Source of the DNA: Rosa chinensis | Taxonomy: Eukaryota > Streptophyta > Magnoliopsida > Rosales > Rosaceae | Reading direction: 5' to 3' | Assembly (NCBI RefSeq): GCF_002994745.2 | Contig: NC_037088.1 | Location: forward strand, 63,196,397 to 63,260,396 | Length of the DNA stretch: 64,000 nucleotides | Part shown: piece after piece, positions 37,549-48,999 of the stretch | Layout of the letters: each line of letters starts with the position of its first letter | Numbering within the stretch: position 1 is the first letter of the stretch | The notes under the pieces: generated by a model | Told to the model about the DNA's origin: nothing | Database searches by the model: none | What the model saw: only the letters and a program-made list of their open reading frames with translations | Program-made: the position numbers and the translations under genes

Positions 37549-40500
37549 ATGGCCGCTTCTTCTTCTTCTTCGTCTTCTGCAGCTGTCGGTCGTTGGAACT
37601 ACGATGTCTTCATCAGTTTTAGAGGCGATGACACTCGCAAGATCTTTGTCGGCCATCTCTACAAAGCTCTCCATCAGAAAGCAATCAACACCTTCATCGA
37701 TTCCGACGAGCTTAGAAACGGTAACAACCCTTCAGAGCTTCTGGAAGCCATCGCCGACTCGAGGCTTTCCGTTGTGGTGTTCTCTAAACACTATGCTTCT
37801 TCCGAGTGGTGCCTCAGAGAGCTGGTCAAGATCGTCGAGTGCATGAAAACGATGAAGCAGATTGTGGTGCCCGTTTTCTACGAACTTGATAGTTCCGATA
37901 TTCGGAAACTCAAGGCGAGTTTTGAGCAAGCTTTTGCTGAACATTTGCATGATTCTAATGCCGATGTGGAAGAGGTGCAGAGGTGGAAGTCTGCTCTAGT
38001 TGAGGCCTCCAATTTATCTGGCTGGGATTCAAGAAATTATGAGTAAACATTTCTTTCATATATACTTTTTTTCTGTCTAATGAAATTGTTAGAACAAAAA
38101 GTTTTTTCCTTTATAATAAGGGTTGAATAATTAAGCTGGGTTTTATGTTTTTTTTTTACCATACGCTAATCAATTGGATTTCATGACAATTAAACTGGGT
38201 TTCAAGATTCTGATCAGTTGATTGTATATATATGGATCATACTGTAAATTAACAAAGGCTACTAGGATATTAAAAGATTCCTGATTTTGGTCCGAACACA
38301 TATAGTTTCAAGTTGTCGATTTATGTTTTCTTAGTATCAGTATGATATTAGTACATTAGCTCTTGCTCTGGACTTACAAAAAGAAAATTTATGTATTATT
38401 TTTCTTTTCTTTTTCTTAAAATATGGCAGGGATGACGCCAAGCTTATTGAGAAAATAGTCGGTGATATTTCTAAAAGATTGATCCGCGTCTCATCCGGTA
38501 TAGACAATGTTTTGGTTGGAATGGATAAGCACATTGCAGAAATAGATGTACTATTATGTCTGGGGGTGGATGATGTTCGTGGTATTGGAATATTCGGAAT
38601 GCCTGGTATAGGTAAAACAACCATTGCTCGAGCTGTTTATGATGAAATCACTTGTCAGTTTGAACACTATTGCTTTCTTGAAAATGTCAAAGATGGTTTC
38701 AAGAATAAAGGTGCTGTACATATGCAGGAAGAACTTCTATCTAGAATCTTGAAGAAAAAGGTGTGTACCTTAGGTAATTTGAATACAGGCTTCAAGATGG
38801 TTATGGAAAGGCTGAATAAGAAAAGAGTTTTGCTTGTTCTTGATGATGTGGAAAATTTTTCCCAAATTGAAGCCTTACTCGGAAAGCAATGTTCATTTGG
38901 TGGTGGAAGTAGAATCATTATAACAACTAGAGATATGCAATCACTAAGTGGAGTGCAGGAGAGATATAATCCCAAATTTTTAAGTGATGATGAAGATCTT
39001 GAGCTTTTTATGCAGTATGCGTTCAGAACACACCAACCCACAGGAGATTACGATTCTCTCTCAAGGCTTGCCATAGAATATGCTCAAGGTCTGCCTTTAG
39101 GACTTAAAGTTTTGGGAGCTTTTCTTGATAGCAAAAGTGCATGTGAATGGGAAGATGAGCTAGAAAGAATAAAGAAAATCCCACACATAGAAATTCAGGG
39201 TCTGCTTAGAACAAGCTTTGATGGACTCGATCCTTTACAAAAGGATATATTTCTAGATATTGCATGCTTCTTCAGAGGAATGAACAAAGGATATGTAACA
39301 AAAGTTCTGGAAAGTTGTGGTTTTTACCCCCATAGTGGATTACGAGTACTACTCGATAGAGCTCTCATCACGATCTCAGATGACAATAGGCTCGAAATGC
39401 ATGATTTACTACAAGAAATAGGTTGGGAAATCGTCCGACGACAATCAATTAAAGAACCTGGGAAGCGCAGTAGGTTGTGGGTTTATGAAGATGTCGATCA
39501 TGTGTTCACTCAAAATACGGTGAGATATTTGATCATGACCTCTAACTCCTCTTCATATCAGTACCTACATTTAGTGGAAACCTTTAACTTTGAACAAAAC
39601 CCCATTTATGGGAAACATGTACTACCTTTATAATTTTAGATAAGTTTATGGGTATTTTCACTCATGTAATTTCCACTATGCTTATCCAGGCTACAGATGC
39701 AGTTGAGGGCATAATGCTTGACTTGTCAAGATCAAAAGAGGTATACTTAGCTTCCGAAGCTTTTGTTAAAATGACGAGGCTGAGACTGCTAAGAATTATC
39801 AGTAATAACCATTCACGTCAGGATTTATGTCATCCAAGTGATGACACTCAACAACATCTGAGTGGCGACTTCAAGTTTCTTTCTAATGAGTTGAGGATTC
39901 TCCACTGGCATGGATTCCCCTTAAAGTCTTTGCCATCCAATTTTATCCCGAAGAATCTTGTTGAACTTGACATGCGTTCTAGTCACATTGAACAACTGTG
40001 GGAAGGAATCAAGGTATCATTTTCCTTTAAAATGTCAGCATGAAGTTTTAGATGCATTATGCATGTTATCTAATGCATGTTATCCTTGTTGTTTTGACAT
40101 GCAGCCTCTGAAAAAGTTGACAATTATTAATCTAAGTCACTCTCAATACCTTAAGAAAATACCTGACTTCACTGAGGCGATGAATATGAAGAAACTAATT
40201 CTTGATGGTTGTTCAAGTTTATTGGAGGTTCATCCGTCCATTTCAGCTCTTAAAAACCTTGTTGTCCTGAGTCTAAAAGGGTGCAAAGCAGTTCAGAGTC
40301 TTCCGGGTAGCATTTACATGAAATCTCTTAAGACCCTTGATCTTTCTGGTTGCTCAAATCTTAAGATGTTTCCAGAGATCTCAGGAATTATGGAGGACCT
40401 ATCAGAGCTTTATTTAAATGAGACTGCAATTGAAAAATTACCGTCATCGATTGAACAGCTTCAGGGGCTTGTGTTATTGAATATGGCAGACTGCAGAAGC

Positions 40501-41134
40501 CTTGTCTGTCTTCCAGACAACATCTGTAATTTGGCATACCTTACAAATCTCACTCTCTCTGGGTGCTCAAAACTTTATCGTTTGCCTGAGAACTTGGGGA
40601 ATTTAGAATCCTTGATGATCCTTGAAATAGAAAGAAGTGGTATAAAAGAACTCCCTTTTTCGATCTTACGTGTGAATCAGCTTAAAAGATTATCATGTGA
40701 TGGATGTAAAGAAATGATGGTGCCCCTTTCATCATGGTCATCATCAATCAAAGGATATTATACTTACTCTGGTATGCTACATCTTGATTTAAATGACTGC
40801 AATCTGATGGTATTATCAGATGGAATTGCTCATTTGTCCTCATTAAGAACATTAGAGCTGCGCAGAAACAACTTGGAGAGCTTACCTGCAGCAATGAATC
40901 GACTTCGTCGTTTATCACATCTTGAATTAGAAGCATGCAAGAGATTGAAATCAATACCTGAGCTTTCATCAAGTATTAGTTACATAGATGCACATGATTG
41001 CACAGCTTTGGAAACGGTTTCAACACCAAAACCTCGCTCTTCTACAAATCTTTGCTTCACATTTTCAAATTGCCTCCAGCTGATACAAACCAATCTATTC
41101 AGGGATATTGTGGAAACTTATTCCCATTATCAGG

Positions 41135-41193
<59 letters not shown>

Positions 41194-43148
41194 TTCTCAC
41201 TCTGTTAAACTTTAAACAAATACATTGACACAACACTAACATTTACAAACAAAAAGTTAACGCAAAAGAAGTACTTAAACATTGTTATGTTTTTTTCTTG
41301 TCTAGGGTAGCTATCTACGACCTCTCTCCTTTAGTATGTCACTTCCTGGAAGTGAAATTCCTCATTGGTTCAACCATCAGTGTAAGGGATTCTTAGTGAA
41401 TGTGCAGCTACCACAGAATTGGTTTGATGATAAGTTTTTGGGATTTGCTATATGCGGTGTTAGTAACTTCAAGGGTGCCCATAATGATGCATCCGATCTA
41501 TCTGCTGTTTGTTTTTGTACCTTCAAAGGAAATCATGGAGAGTACAAGTTCAGTTTTCATTTGCTTGATTGGGGTTTCAGAACAAACAGATTCCTCCAGT
41601 CAGATCACATGTTCCTGGGATATGTGCCATGGTCGCAATATCGCTTCAGTGATGGAGGAAAGCCGGTCAATGAACGCTACTACACTGAAGCCACATTTGA
41701 GATTTTGGTAGAAAATGGAGTCTATGCACATGATGATTACAGGACAGTAATACGACGGCATTGCATCACAAGTTGCGGAGTGCGTTTGTTTCATGGTAAT
41801 TACATGGAACCGCAAAATCTAAGCATCACTCAGCCTAATTCTCATCATGATAGCAGTGAAATCCTATTGGACACTGCGAGGAAGAGAAAGAGAGAAATAG
41901 CAGGGGTGAAAATGCAGTGGAAGTGGCCTCCCGCAGAAGAGGTGTTCACTGAGCAAGAGCAAGAAGGATCCCTATCAAGGGAAGGGTCCCTGGTGGGGGA
42001 AGGGTCCTCCGCGGGCAAGAGGTCCTCGGCGGGGGAAGGGGTTCTTTCTATCCTTTCTTCAGTAGCAACAGTAGAAAGTGGTGCCAATGAGTATGCTTCC
42101 GTCCCCCTCCGATTTTTGTCTAAATTATATTTTGAATAATGTGTCCCATACAACTTGCATTTCTTCCCATAACTTTTGATTGTGTGTTGGCAGACGTGAT
42201 GGTCCAACTATCCCTAATCGTACTAACAGAAGAAGGCGCACAAATTTGCGAAATTCGGCAACGTGGATACGGGATACAAATCAACTTATTGATGACGGCC
42301 ATGCTTGGAGAAAGTATGGCCAAAAGGAGATACTTGGATCCAGATATCCCAGGTATTTAGGACATTTTTATCATATCAAATTTAGCTATGTTTCTTGAAT
42401 TTGAGGCAATATACTACTACAATCTGATGCGACTGTTGTCTATGACCTCTAATTGTCTGGAAGCAGATCCCTTTCTCTTTAAAGTATGCCTTTTTTTTCT
42501 TTCTTTAATACTCATAAGATCAAATAGTAGCAAACAAAGAAGTGGAGACTGAAGAGTTCAAACCCAGAGCCTCTTGCAAACAAGGCTATGGTGCCATGTT
42601 AGATAACTATGGGCTGAAAAGCTTTTGTTGTCCGGGAATTGGTCAGCAATGTATTTTAACCCAACTACTTTGAACTCACCCTTTTTGAAATCTTTATTAA
42701 ACACCGCATTGTACAAGCTAGAATATCCTGGACATACAAGGAATATAAGTTTTGGACTACAATTAAATACAGCAAGGATATTTATCAGACAATAAAGGAA
42801 CTTAATTTTGACCTGTAATTCACTACTTTCCTTTTCTTTCCGTTTGGATGAAGTAGCTCATCTTTTATCATTAGGAAATAAAACCATGGTATCCTTGAAG
42901 ATAATGTCACCCAAAGTCGAGATTTAAAAAGTCAAAATATTTCTTTCTTCCCATAACATTAGATTATTTTTGTTGGCAGAAACTATTACAGATGCACTTA
43001 TCGAATGGATCAAGGCTGTATGGCCACAAAGCACGTGCAACGCATCAGTGACGAGCCAGTATTATATAGAACTACTTACAGAGGAAATCACACATGCAGA
43101 CCCGTCTCCAGCACACAGGACATAGAAGAGTTCTATTTGGCATATTAA
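37549..43148 (+). CDS. TNL-4: intact TIR-NB-ARC-LRR-C-JID-WRKY receptor, 1349 aa (RRS1-like architecture)
   Basis: Seven exons, all GT-AG and in phase (1350 codons with stop): 37549-38042 TIR; 38430-39519 NB-ARC; 39690-40013; 40105-41133 LRR; 41306-42090 C-JID and linker; 42194-42352 and 42980-43148 WRKY. The TIR has [14 protein letters not shown] and Glu91 in WCLREL. The NB-ARC has GMPGIGKTT (Lys227), LVLDDV (Asp303-304), [10 protein letters not shown] and MHD at 488-490. The C-JID starts near [11 protein letters not shown] linker with basic clusters RKRKR (1171-1175) and RRRR (1253-1256) leads to a WRKY domain, WRKYGQK at 1279-1285, and 16 residues after it the protein stops. This is the domain order of Arabidopsis RRS1, where the WRKY acts as an integrated bait for effectors; the same role here is inference. 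MAASS at 37549 was chosen as the start because it aligns with the paralogues. An in-frame ATG at 37489 would add 20 residues. Confidence 0.9.
41138..41193 (+). repeat. (CT)n(AC)n compound microsatellite at the start of TNL-4 intron 4
   Basis: The LRR exon ends CAG at 41133. The intron starts GTTCC, then CT repeats to 41170, then AC repeats to 41193. Retention of this intron would read Ser-Leu and Thr-His repeats and stop at 41206-41208, removing the C-JID and WRKY domains. Confidence 0.9.
42285..43097 (+). other. Group III WRKY domain encoded by exons 6-7 of TNL-4
   Basis: Exon 6 supplies [20 protein letters not shown]. The intron splits the following Arg codon (AG|A), the conserved intron place of many WRKY domains. 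Exon 7 supplies NYYRC, with zinc ligands Cys1299, Cys1307, His1331 and Cys1333, spaced C-x7-C-x23-H-x-C. That spacing is the group III signature. The DNA-binding heptapeptide is unchanged and both splice sites are good (AG|GTATTT and GGCAG|A). No stop or frameshift was found. Confidence 0.93.
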
Positions 43149-43165
43149 GTTCTGTCATTTTGGTA

Positions 43166-43384
43166 ATTGGACAGCATGCTTCTTCCCAAGGCTGCAAATT
43201 TTGTTTGGAATTACTTGGATTTGTATTCTTATGATATTCGCTCTTCTATTCATGATTATGTCAACAGGAAGAGGTATATATATGTGGTGCACTTGTTACC
43301 TCTGATTTTGCTTTTTGCTGCTGGTGGTTTTGAACTTTGATTTTCTTTGCTTTTGCGCAGAAACTGTTAAAATATTGGTATGTC
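43166..43384 (+). pseudogene. GT64 exon 3-4 relic directly after TNL-4
   Basis: 43168-43273 aligns with the second half of GT64 exon 3 (62574-62682): ACAGCATGCT, CTTGGATTTGTAT and GATTATGTCA.CAGG are shared, with the donor AG|GTAT. 43361-43384 aligns with the start of exon 4 (GCAGAAACTGT.AA.ATATT). At about 43384 the sequence switches to the block found in the other TNL flanks (GTCAATGGCATTGA). The relic begins only about 20 bp after the TNL-4 stop codon. Confidence 0.8.
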
Positions 43385-43484
43385 AATGGCATTGAAGTAT
43401 TGAACACTACAAACTCACTTGCACTGTTATTGACATTCGCTATTTAATTCTCGTATTTTCTCTAATAAACTGTCTCCCTGCACA

Positions 43485-43992
43485 GATCAGATAAGAGGAA
43501 AGCAGGATACAAAAAGGGTGTCTTTGCAACATATGGATGGTGGAATGTTTTCTCATATGTGAGTTGGCTTGTTAGTCGTTATGTAGCTCAGTTTCTCCTT
43601 GTAGTTTCTTTGATATTAGTTTTAATGCCTTGAAACGAGTGATAACATTACAACCATCTCTGATTTCCATCATAGGAAGAGAAGCAAACCAAGATGAGTG
43701 CTTGATTCTAGCTGAAGGTGGAATAAGGGATTCCCTATCCAATGGCATGGTGGCTATAACATGTGTCTTTCATCCGAGCAGTGACCTGTTTTTCTCTTCT
43801 AAATGCAACTCCGCAGCTCTGCAATATTCTGCTGCCTCACATTGGGGCAAGGAAGTGCCATTTAAGTGTGTAATAGATACTGTAGAGGCGAAATTGAAAT
43901 TACGAACATTGACATGTGAATTTGCAAGCAGTTTATGTCTTGAATGTTACTTTGTAAGAAGTAAAACACAGTTAGTCTGGACAAGTCCATAG
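43485..43992 (+). other. Conserved exon-like blocks downstream of TNL-4, function unknown
   Basis: Two exon-like pieces recur behind several TNLs: about 43487-43558 (after CACAG) and 43677-43992 (after CATAG). Only behind TNL-4 is the second open over its whole length, giving about 105 codons (containing DECLILAEGG and VAITCVFHPSSD) before a stop at 43990. Copies at about 26475-26760, 49385-49680 and 57630-57780 are broken. I do not recognise the protein. It could be the last exons of the duplicated GT64 transcript, part of another gene, or a 3' UTR. Confidence 0.35.
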
Positions 43993-44319
43993 GGTTGACA
44001 TGTACTGTAATTCACTATGCAAAAGCTTTATAAATTGCATTTTTAAAATTCTCAAAAGCATTGCCATTGTTGCTTTTGTTCCTGGTTTAAACATTGTATT
44101 GGTAAGGCTATGTGTGAAGTTCTAAAGACAGAATCTTTCTGAAAGCACAGGATGGTGTAGTCATCAAATCTTAAACAAAGCCCACCACTTGTACCTACAG
44201 TCCAGGCCCATCACTTCACCAAATATATACGCCTACACAAACTCCAATACATACATTCTGCTGTGACAAACCTTACCGGTTCATCGGAATCTGGGACTCA
44301 TGTCCAACCGGAACTTGCA

Positions 44320-44900
44320 GCAGAACGGTTGATGGTAACGATGTAGTAATCAACTGTACCACATTGGATTTTGATGGTGACGATGTATTAATCAATTATA
44401 TTCGGGTTTGTTCCTCGAACTCGAATCCTTTTACTAATATTGTTTTGGTTGCTCAGTTTTTGTTTTAATTCATGTTTTGTTTGTGTTGCAAGAACAGAAT
44501 AGTGGCGTTCCGAATTCTAATCATGGAGGATTGTGGATTGTGGTCTGTATAGCAACAAGGAAAGGTATATGTCTAATTCTCTATCTACAGATGGAATACA
44601 CTATTACCTCTCTTTTCTTTTGGGATTTCTGGGTTCGTTTGCATTTGCTCATGTGCTGGTTTTTATATTGTGATGTTCTTTGCTCATTTAGAAACTGTCA
44701 AGATATGTTTTATGCCCCTTTTTTTGTTGTAGTTAATGCTGTTGGTGTCCCTCCGATTTTGGAGTGGAAGGCAGCATTGCTATACTGGTATTTTGCTTTC
44801 TTGACATTTGTATATCTGCAAAATAGGCTGCATGAGGCTCAGGATTTGTGTTGGTGTCCAAATTATCCCTTAAAATTTTGGAACTTTTTGGAGTCTGATG
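44320..44900 (+). pseudogene. GT64 exon 2-3-4 and intron 4 relic between TNL-4 and TNL-5
   Basis: 44360-44380 matches exon 2 (CCACATTGGATTTTG). 44494-44562 matches the start and end of exon 3 with its middle deleted (CAGAATAGTGGCGTTCC, then AAGGAAAG|GTAT). 44691-44780 matches exon 4 (TTTAGAAACTGTCAAGATATG, then CCTCCGATTTTGGAGTG). 44790-44870 follows GT64 intron 4 (CTTGACATTTGTATATCTGCAAA). The region from 44477 happens to stay open for 165 codons, but the frame is not that of GT64, so it is not a gene. Confidence 0.75.
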
Positions 44901-46132
44901 AAGTCTACGACTGTTATAAGCTCATATCTTTCAGATGTTTTGGTATTGGAACCAATGTTATGAGTTCCTTTTAACTATGAACTCTTTCTGGCACTTGGTC
45001 ATGCATTCATCAGTAACTCTGGTTGTTATTGATCTTGGTTCTTGTATGAAACTTGTGTACTACCTTCTCCTTTTGTTTGAAAAGTTGCTCATTCGACGAT
45101 AATGTTTTTGATCCCTTTATCTGTCTAAAAACCCATTGAGATATGGAATCTTTCTTGCTAATGGAAATATGGGTTTCAATACAATGAACAAAGAGCTGCT
45201 CTCCAGCCTTTTAAGTTTTCCTGACCATTGCATTACTGACATCGACTGGAGCTTAACAACTCAAACTGTAAAAACTCAAAAACTGAAACCACCTGATTAG
45301 ATAAACCCTTTAGCACACATCTATAGCTAGAATGCTCTGATTGCTTGAGTTCTAACTCCAGAAAGACTGGTATTGTAGAATTTTCCTCTTGCTGATATCA
45401 GGAGTGAAAGACGATATTACAAGTTCATATTAATTTTAGATACCCTGAGCTGTTTGTACATATCATCAAATCAACTTGGGTCTTTCTCCAATAGGGTGAA
45501 CTTGGGTGCTCCTCCAATAGCGCTAAATGTAGTTTTGCAGTTAGTTTGGTTGACATTTTCAATTCTGCAAAGTACCTTAAGGTCCAAGGATTTGTGATAA
45601 TGTCCACATAACAACATATTGCTTTTAGAGTCTCTCTAAGGTCTTCTGCTTTTGAAGAAACAATCTTTCTGGACAGAAGCGAGAAGAGTGACTTGTGACC
45701 GTAACATACGTCTTAGTTGACAGCATAAGAACACAAGCAAACAAATTATATGTATGGGCCGTTAGAAAATATGGGCCTTACATTTTACAGACTGCAAGCT
45801 GTCAATCCAGTTCATACCAGGGATGATGTAAACGTATGAACTACTCTTGTCTTGCAGTTATGTCTAAATTCAAAAGGAGTCCCCTGCCTGAGTAAAACAA
45901 AAAGGTCTGGTAGTCATTTGATTCCTGGGTCCCTTCTTAGGTCCCTTCTTACCATTAGTCAAAATCAAAACCAGTCCAATTCTTTAATGGTCTCGACTCT
46001 CGAATGGGAGTAATTCATAAGCATCCAACCAACAAGAAGAGCAACTTGCATTATTAGGCTCTTAATTGCAATTAGAAAATCGAGCATTAGCTTCAATTCT
46101 TACATTAGACTAGTTGATCTTGTGCTTGTCGC
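44900..46132. other. Intergenic region before TNL-5
   Basis: No gene was seen. 44900-45640 has no recognisable feature. About 45650-46130 is the upstream segment shared with TNL-2 and, closer in, with TNL-1, and contains two CTCGACT units at about 45990. Confidence 0.5.
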
Positions 46133-48999
46133 ATGATGGCTTCTTCTTCATCATCCAGCGGTCACCGGAAGTATGATGTCTTCCTAAGTTTTAGAGGAGA
46201 AGACACCCGAAAAATCTTCGTCGGCCATCTTTACAGAGCTCTGCAACAGAAAGCAATCAATACTTTCATTGATTCTGAAGAGCTGAGTAAAGGCAACAAG
46301 ATTTCGGAGCTACTCACAGCTATTGAGGACTTGAGGATTTCGATTGCTGCCACTTCCACTTGGTGCTTACAAGAGCTCGTCAAAATCCTGGATTGCATGG
46401 ATACGAAGAAGCAGATAGTGGTGCCCATCTTCTACGAAGTAGATCCCTCTCATCTACGGAAAATCAATGGAAAATTTGCAGAAGCTTTTGCCAAACATGG
46501 AGAAAATCCTAACCTCGACAAGGAAGAGTTGAAGAGCTGGAGATCCGCTCTAACTGCAACTGCGGATCTATCTGGCTGGGATTCGAGCAAATATGAGTAA
46601 TCTTTCTTCAAACTCTCAATTAGTTTTAGACTTTTAGTCTCGTTTGTCTGGCCTTTTCTTCTCTTCTTTACTTCAGTGGAAATCTTACAATTTCGCCCCG
46701 TAGCTATTCTTATAGCGTTAAAGTTGGGATAAAATCGCGGATTCATACTGATGCTTAACTGAATTTCAAAAATTTTGAATCAACTAATCTCTATGAAGTT
46801 CATTTTTCTTCAATTTCTATATATTTATGTGCTAACTTATGAATCTCTTCTCTTAATTGGATTGTAACCTTTTGGTTTAGTCTTATGTAGTTGGTTTTTG
46901 TGGTAGCATACCTGCATTAATCTTGGAAACTATAAGTCTAGATACTTGACTCTGATAAGATCACTAGAAATTATGATATCATATCAACTGAATCCCTGAT
47001 TTTAGTCTTTAACACATTCTACTTTAGTTCTCTGGCACTATATGTTCCTAGTTACTGTATCACAGTACGTCTTGCTTTGAGTACCTTTTACAAATACAAT
47101 TACACAGATTTCAAATTTTGCAGGGATGATGGCAAGCTTATTGAGGAAATTGTTGAAAATACATTAAAAAAACTGATTCACACTTCGTCCAATTAAGCCA
47201 ATGGCTTGGTTGGAATGGATTCCCACATTAGGAAAATGAATTCAAGATTAGGTCTTCAGGTGAATGATGTTCGTGTTGTTGGAATATGGGGTATGGGCGG
47301 TATAGGAAAAACAACCATTGCTAGAGCTGTTTACGACGAAATTGCTTGCCAATTCGAACACTCTTGCTTTCTTTATAACGTCAAGGAAGCCTTTATAAAC
47401 AAGCATCAAGTACAATTGCAGGAAGAACTTCTATCCAGATTGTTGGAGGAAAATGTGCGGAGTGTAAATTTGGACAGAGGTTGGAATATGATAATGAAAA
47501 GGCTAGGTACAAAAAGTCTTATTTGTTCTTGATGATGTCGAAACTTTTACCCAAATTGAAGCCTTACTTGGAAACTTACATGCATTTGGTGAGGGAAGTA
47601 GAATCGTTGTAACAACTAGAAATAAGCAATCGCTTAGTGGAGTTAATGAGACATATCAGCCCATGTGTTTGGGAGATGATAAATCTCTTGAACTGTTTAT
47701 GAAGTATGCCTTCAGAACAAATCAACCCAATGGAGACTACAATCATCTCTCAAGGCGTGTTGTAGAATATGCTCAAGGATTGCCTTTAGCACTTAAAAAG
47801 TCTTGGGGGCTTTTCTTGATAACAAAAGTATATGTGAATGGGAAGCTGTGTTAGAGAAATTGAAGAAAACCCCACATATAGAAATTCAAGTTCAAGATGT
47901 GCTTAGAACAAGCTTTGATGGACTAGACGATACAGAGAAAGAAATATTTCTAGATATTGTATGTCTCTTTAGAGAATGGGGCAAAGATTTTGTAACAAAA
48001 TTATTAGACAGTTGTGGCTTCTTTGCCCACAATGGATTAAGAGTTCTAGTTGACAGAGCTGTCATAACTACAGAGCACAATAAACTTGATATGCATGATA
48101 TAGTACAACATATGGGTAGAGAAGTCATCCACCTAGAGTCTACTAAAGAACCTGGGAAGCGCAGTAGGTTGTGGAGTTATGAAAATGTTGATCACGTATT
48201 GACTCAAAATAAGGTAGATATTCAATCATGAGCAATCTCTAGCTCTTTTATCACTTAGATGTTTGGTAGAAAGATTCAACTTTGAGCAAAATCAAATTCA
48301 TGGGAATCTTGTATGAACTTCATGATAATATTCAAGAATTTAATTTGCTATTGGTTATGCAGGCTATGGATGCAGTTGAATGCTTAATGCTAAACTTGTC
48401 GAACTTAAAAGTTGACCTATGCATAAATACTGAGGCCTTTGTAAGAATGGCAAAGCTAAGGCTACTTATAATCTATTATTCATTTAACTCCATATTTGAT
48501 CCCAGATACTGTTGTACCTGGGGTACAAGCTGTGAGACTATATGTCTTGTTGATGACTGTAAATTTCTTTCTCATGAATTGAGGTTTCTCTTATGGCATG
48601 GATGAAGTCTTTGCCATCAACTTTTATCCCAAAGAATCTTGTTAGACTTGACATGCGTGGTGGTCAAATTCGAGTGCTTTGGGAAGGAATCAAGGTACGA
48701 TCTTTTATGGATTTTTTCCTGGAAATTATAAATTTGTATATGCCTCATGTATGAAGACATGTTTTTCCTGGTTGTTTTAAATGCAGCCCCTGCAAAGTTT
48801 GAAAGCCATCATGTTAAGTTACTGTCAATACCTTGTCAAAATTCCTGATTTGACTGAGGCGATAAATCTTGAGGAACTACGTCTTAATAGTTGTTCAAGA
48901 TTACTTGAGGTCCATCCATCCATTTTTGCTCTTCAACACCTTGTTATCCTAGATGTAGATAACATGATTATGCCTCGGTACTGTAAATCGGTACTGTAA
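46133..48999 (+). pseudogene. TNL-5: multiply broken TIR-NB-ARC pseudogene with most of LRR and C-JID deleted
   Basis: Exon pieces: 46133-46596 (TIR), 47124-48213 (NB-ARC), 48363-48694, 48787 to about 48958 (start of LRR). Lesions seen against TNL-2: an in-frame loss of about six residues in the TIR just before STWCLQEL (the LSQKYAS part); a nonsense codon TAA at 47194-47196 where the others have AAA; a 2-nt deletion near 47513; a 2-nt insertion near 47797 that restores the frame; a 7-nt deletion creating a stop at 48603-48605; and a deletion joining the first LRR directly to the 3' flank (junction near 48955-48970). The intron 2 donor is also altered (AAG|GTAGAT). The P-loop GMGGIGKTT and MHD are still present. 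Only a TIR-only product could be made. Confidence 0.92.

Noticed and set aside
38479..39633. Treating NB-ARC open frames (here and in the paralogues) as separate genes starting at internal Met codons
   Set aside because: Consistent splice sites join them in phase to the TIR exon before and the LRR exon after.
42000..43148. WRKY as an independent gene downstream of TNL-4
   Set aside because: No start codon or promoter-like gap separates it. The donor at 42091 and acceptor at 42193 keep the frame, and the stop in the unspliced exon 5 reading comes after that donor.
44477..44974. A 165-codon open frame between TNL-4 and TNL-5
   Set aside because: The DNA is a GT64 exon 3-4 relic with an internal deletion, read in a frame that does not follow the GT64 protein. 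It is open by chance.
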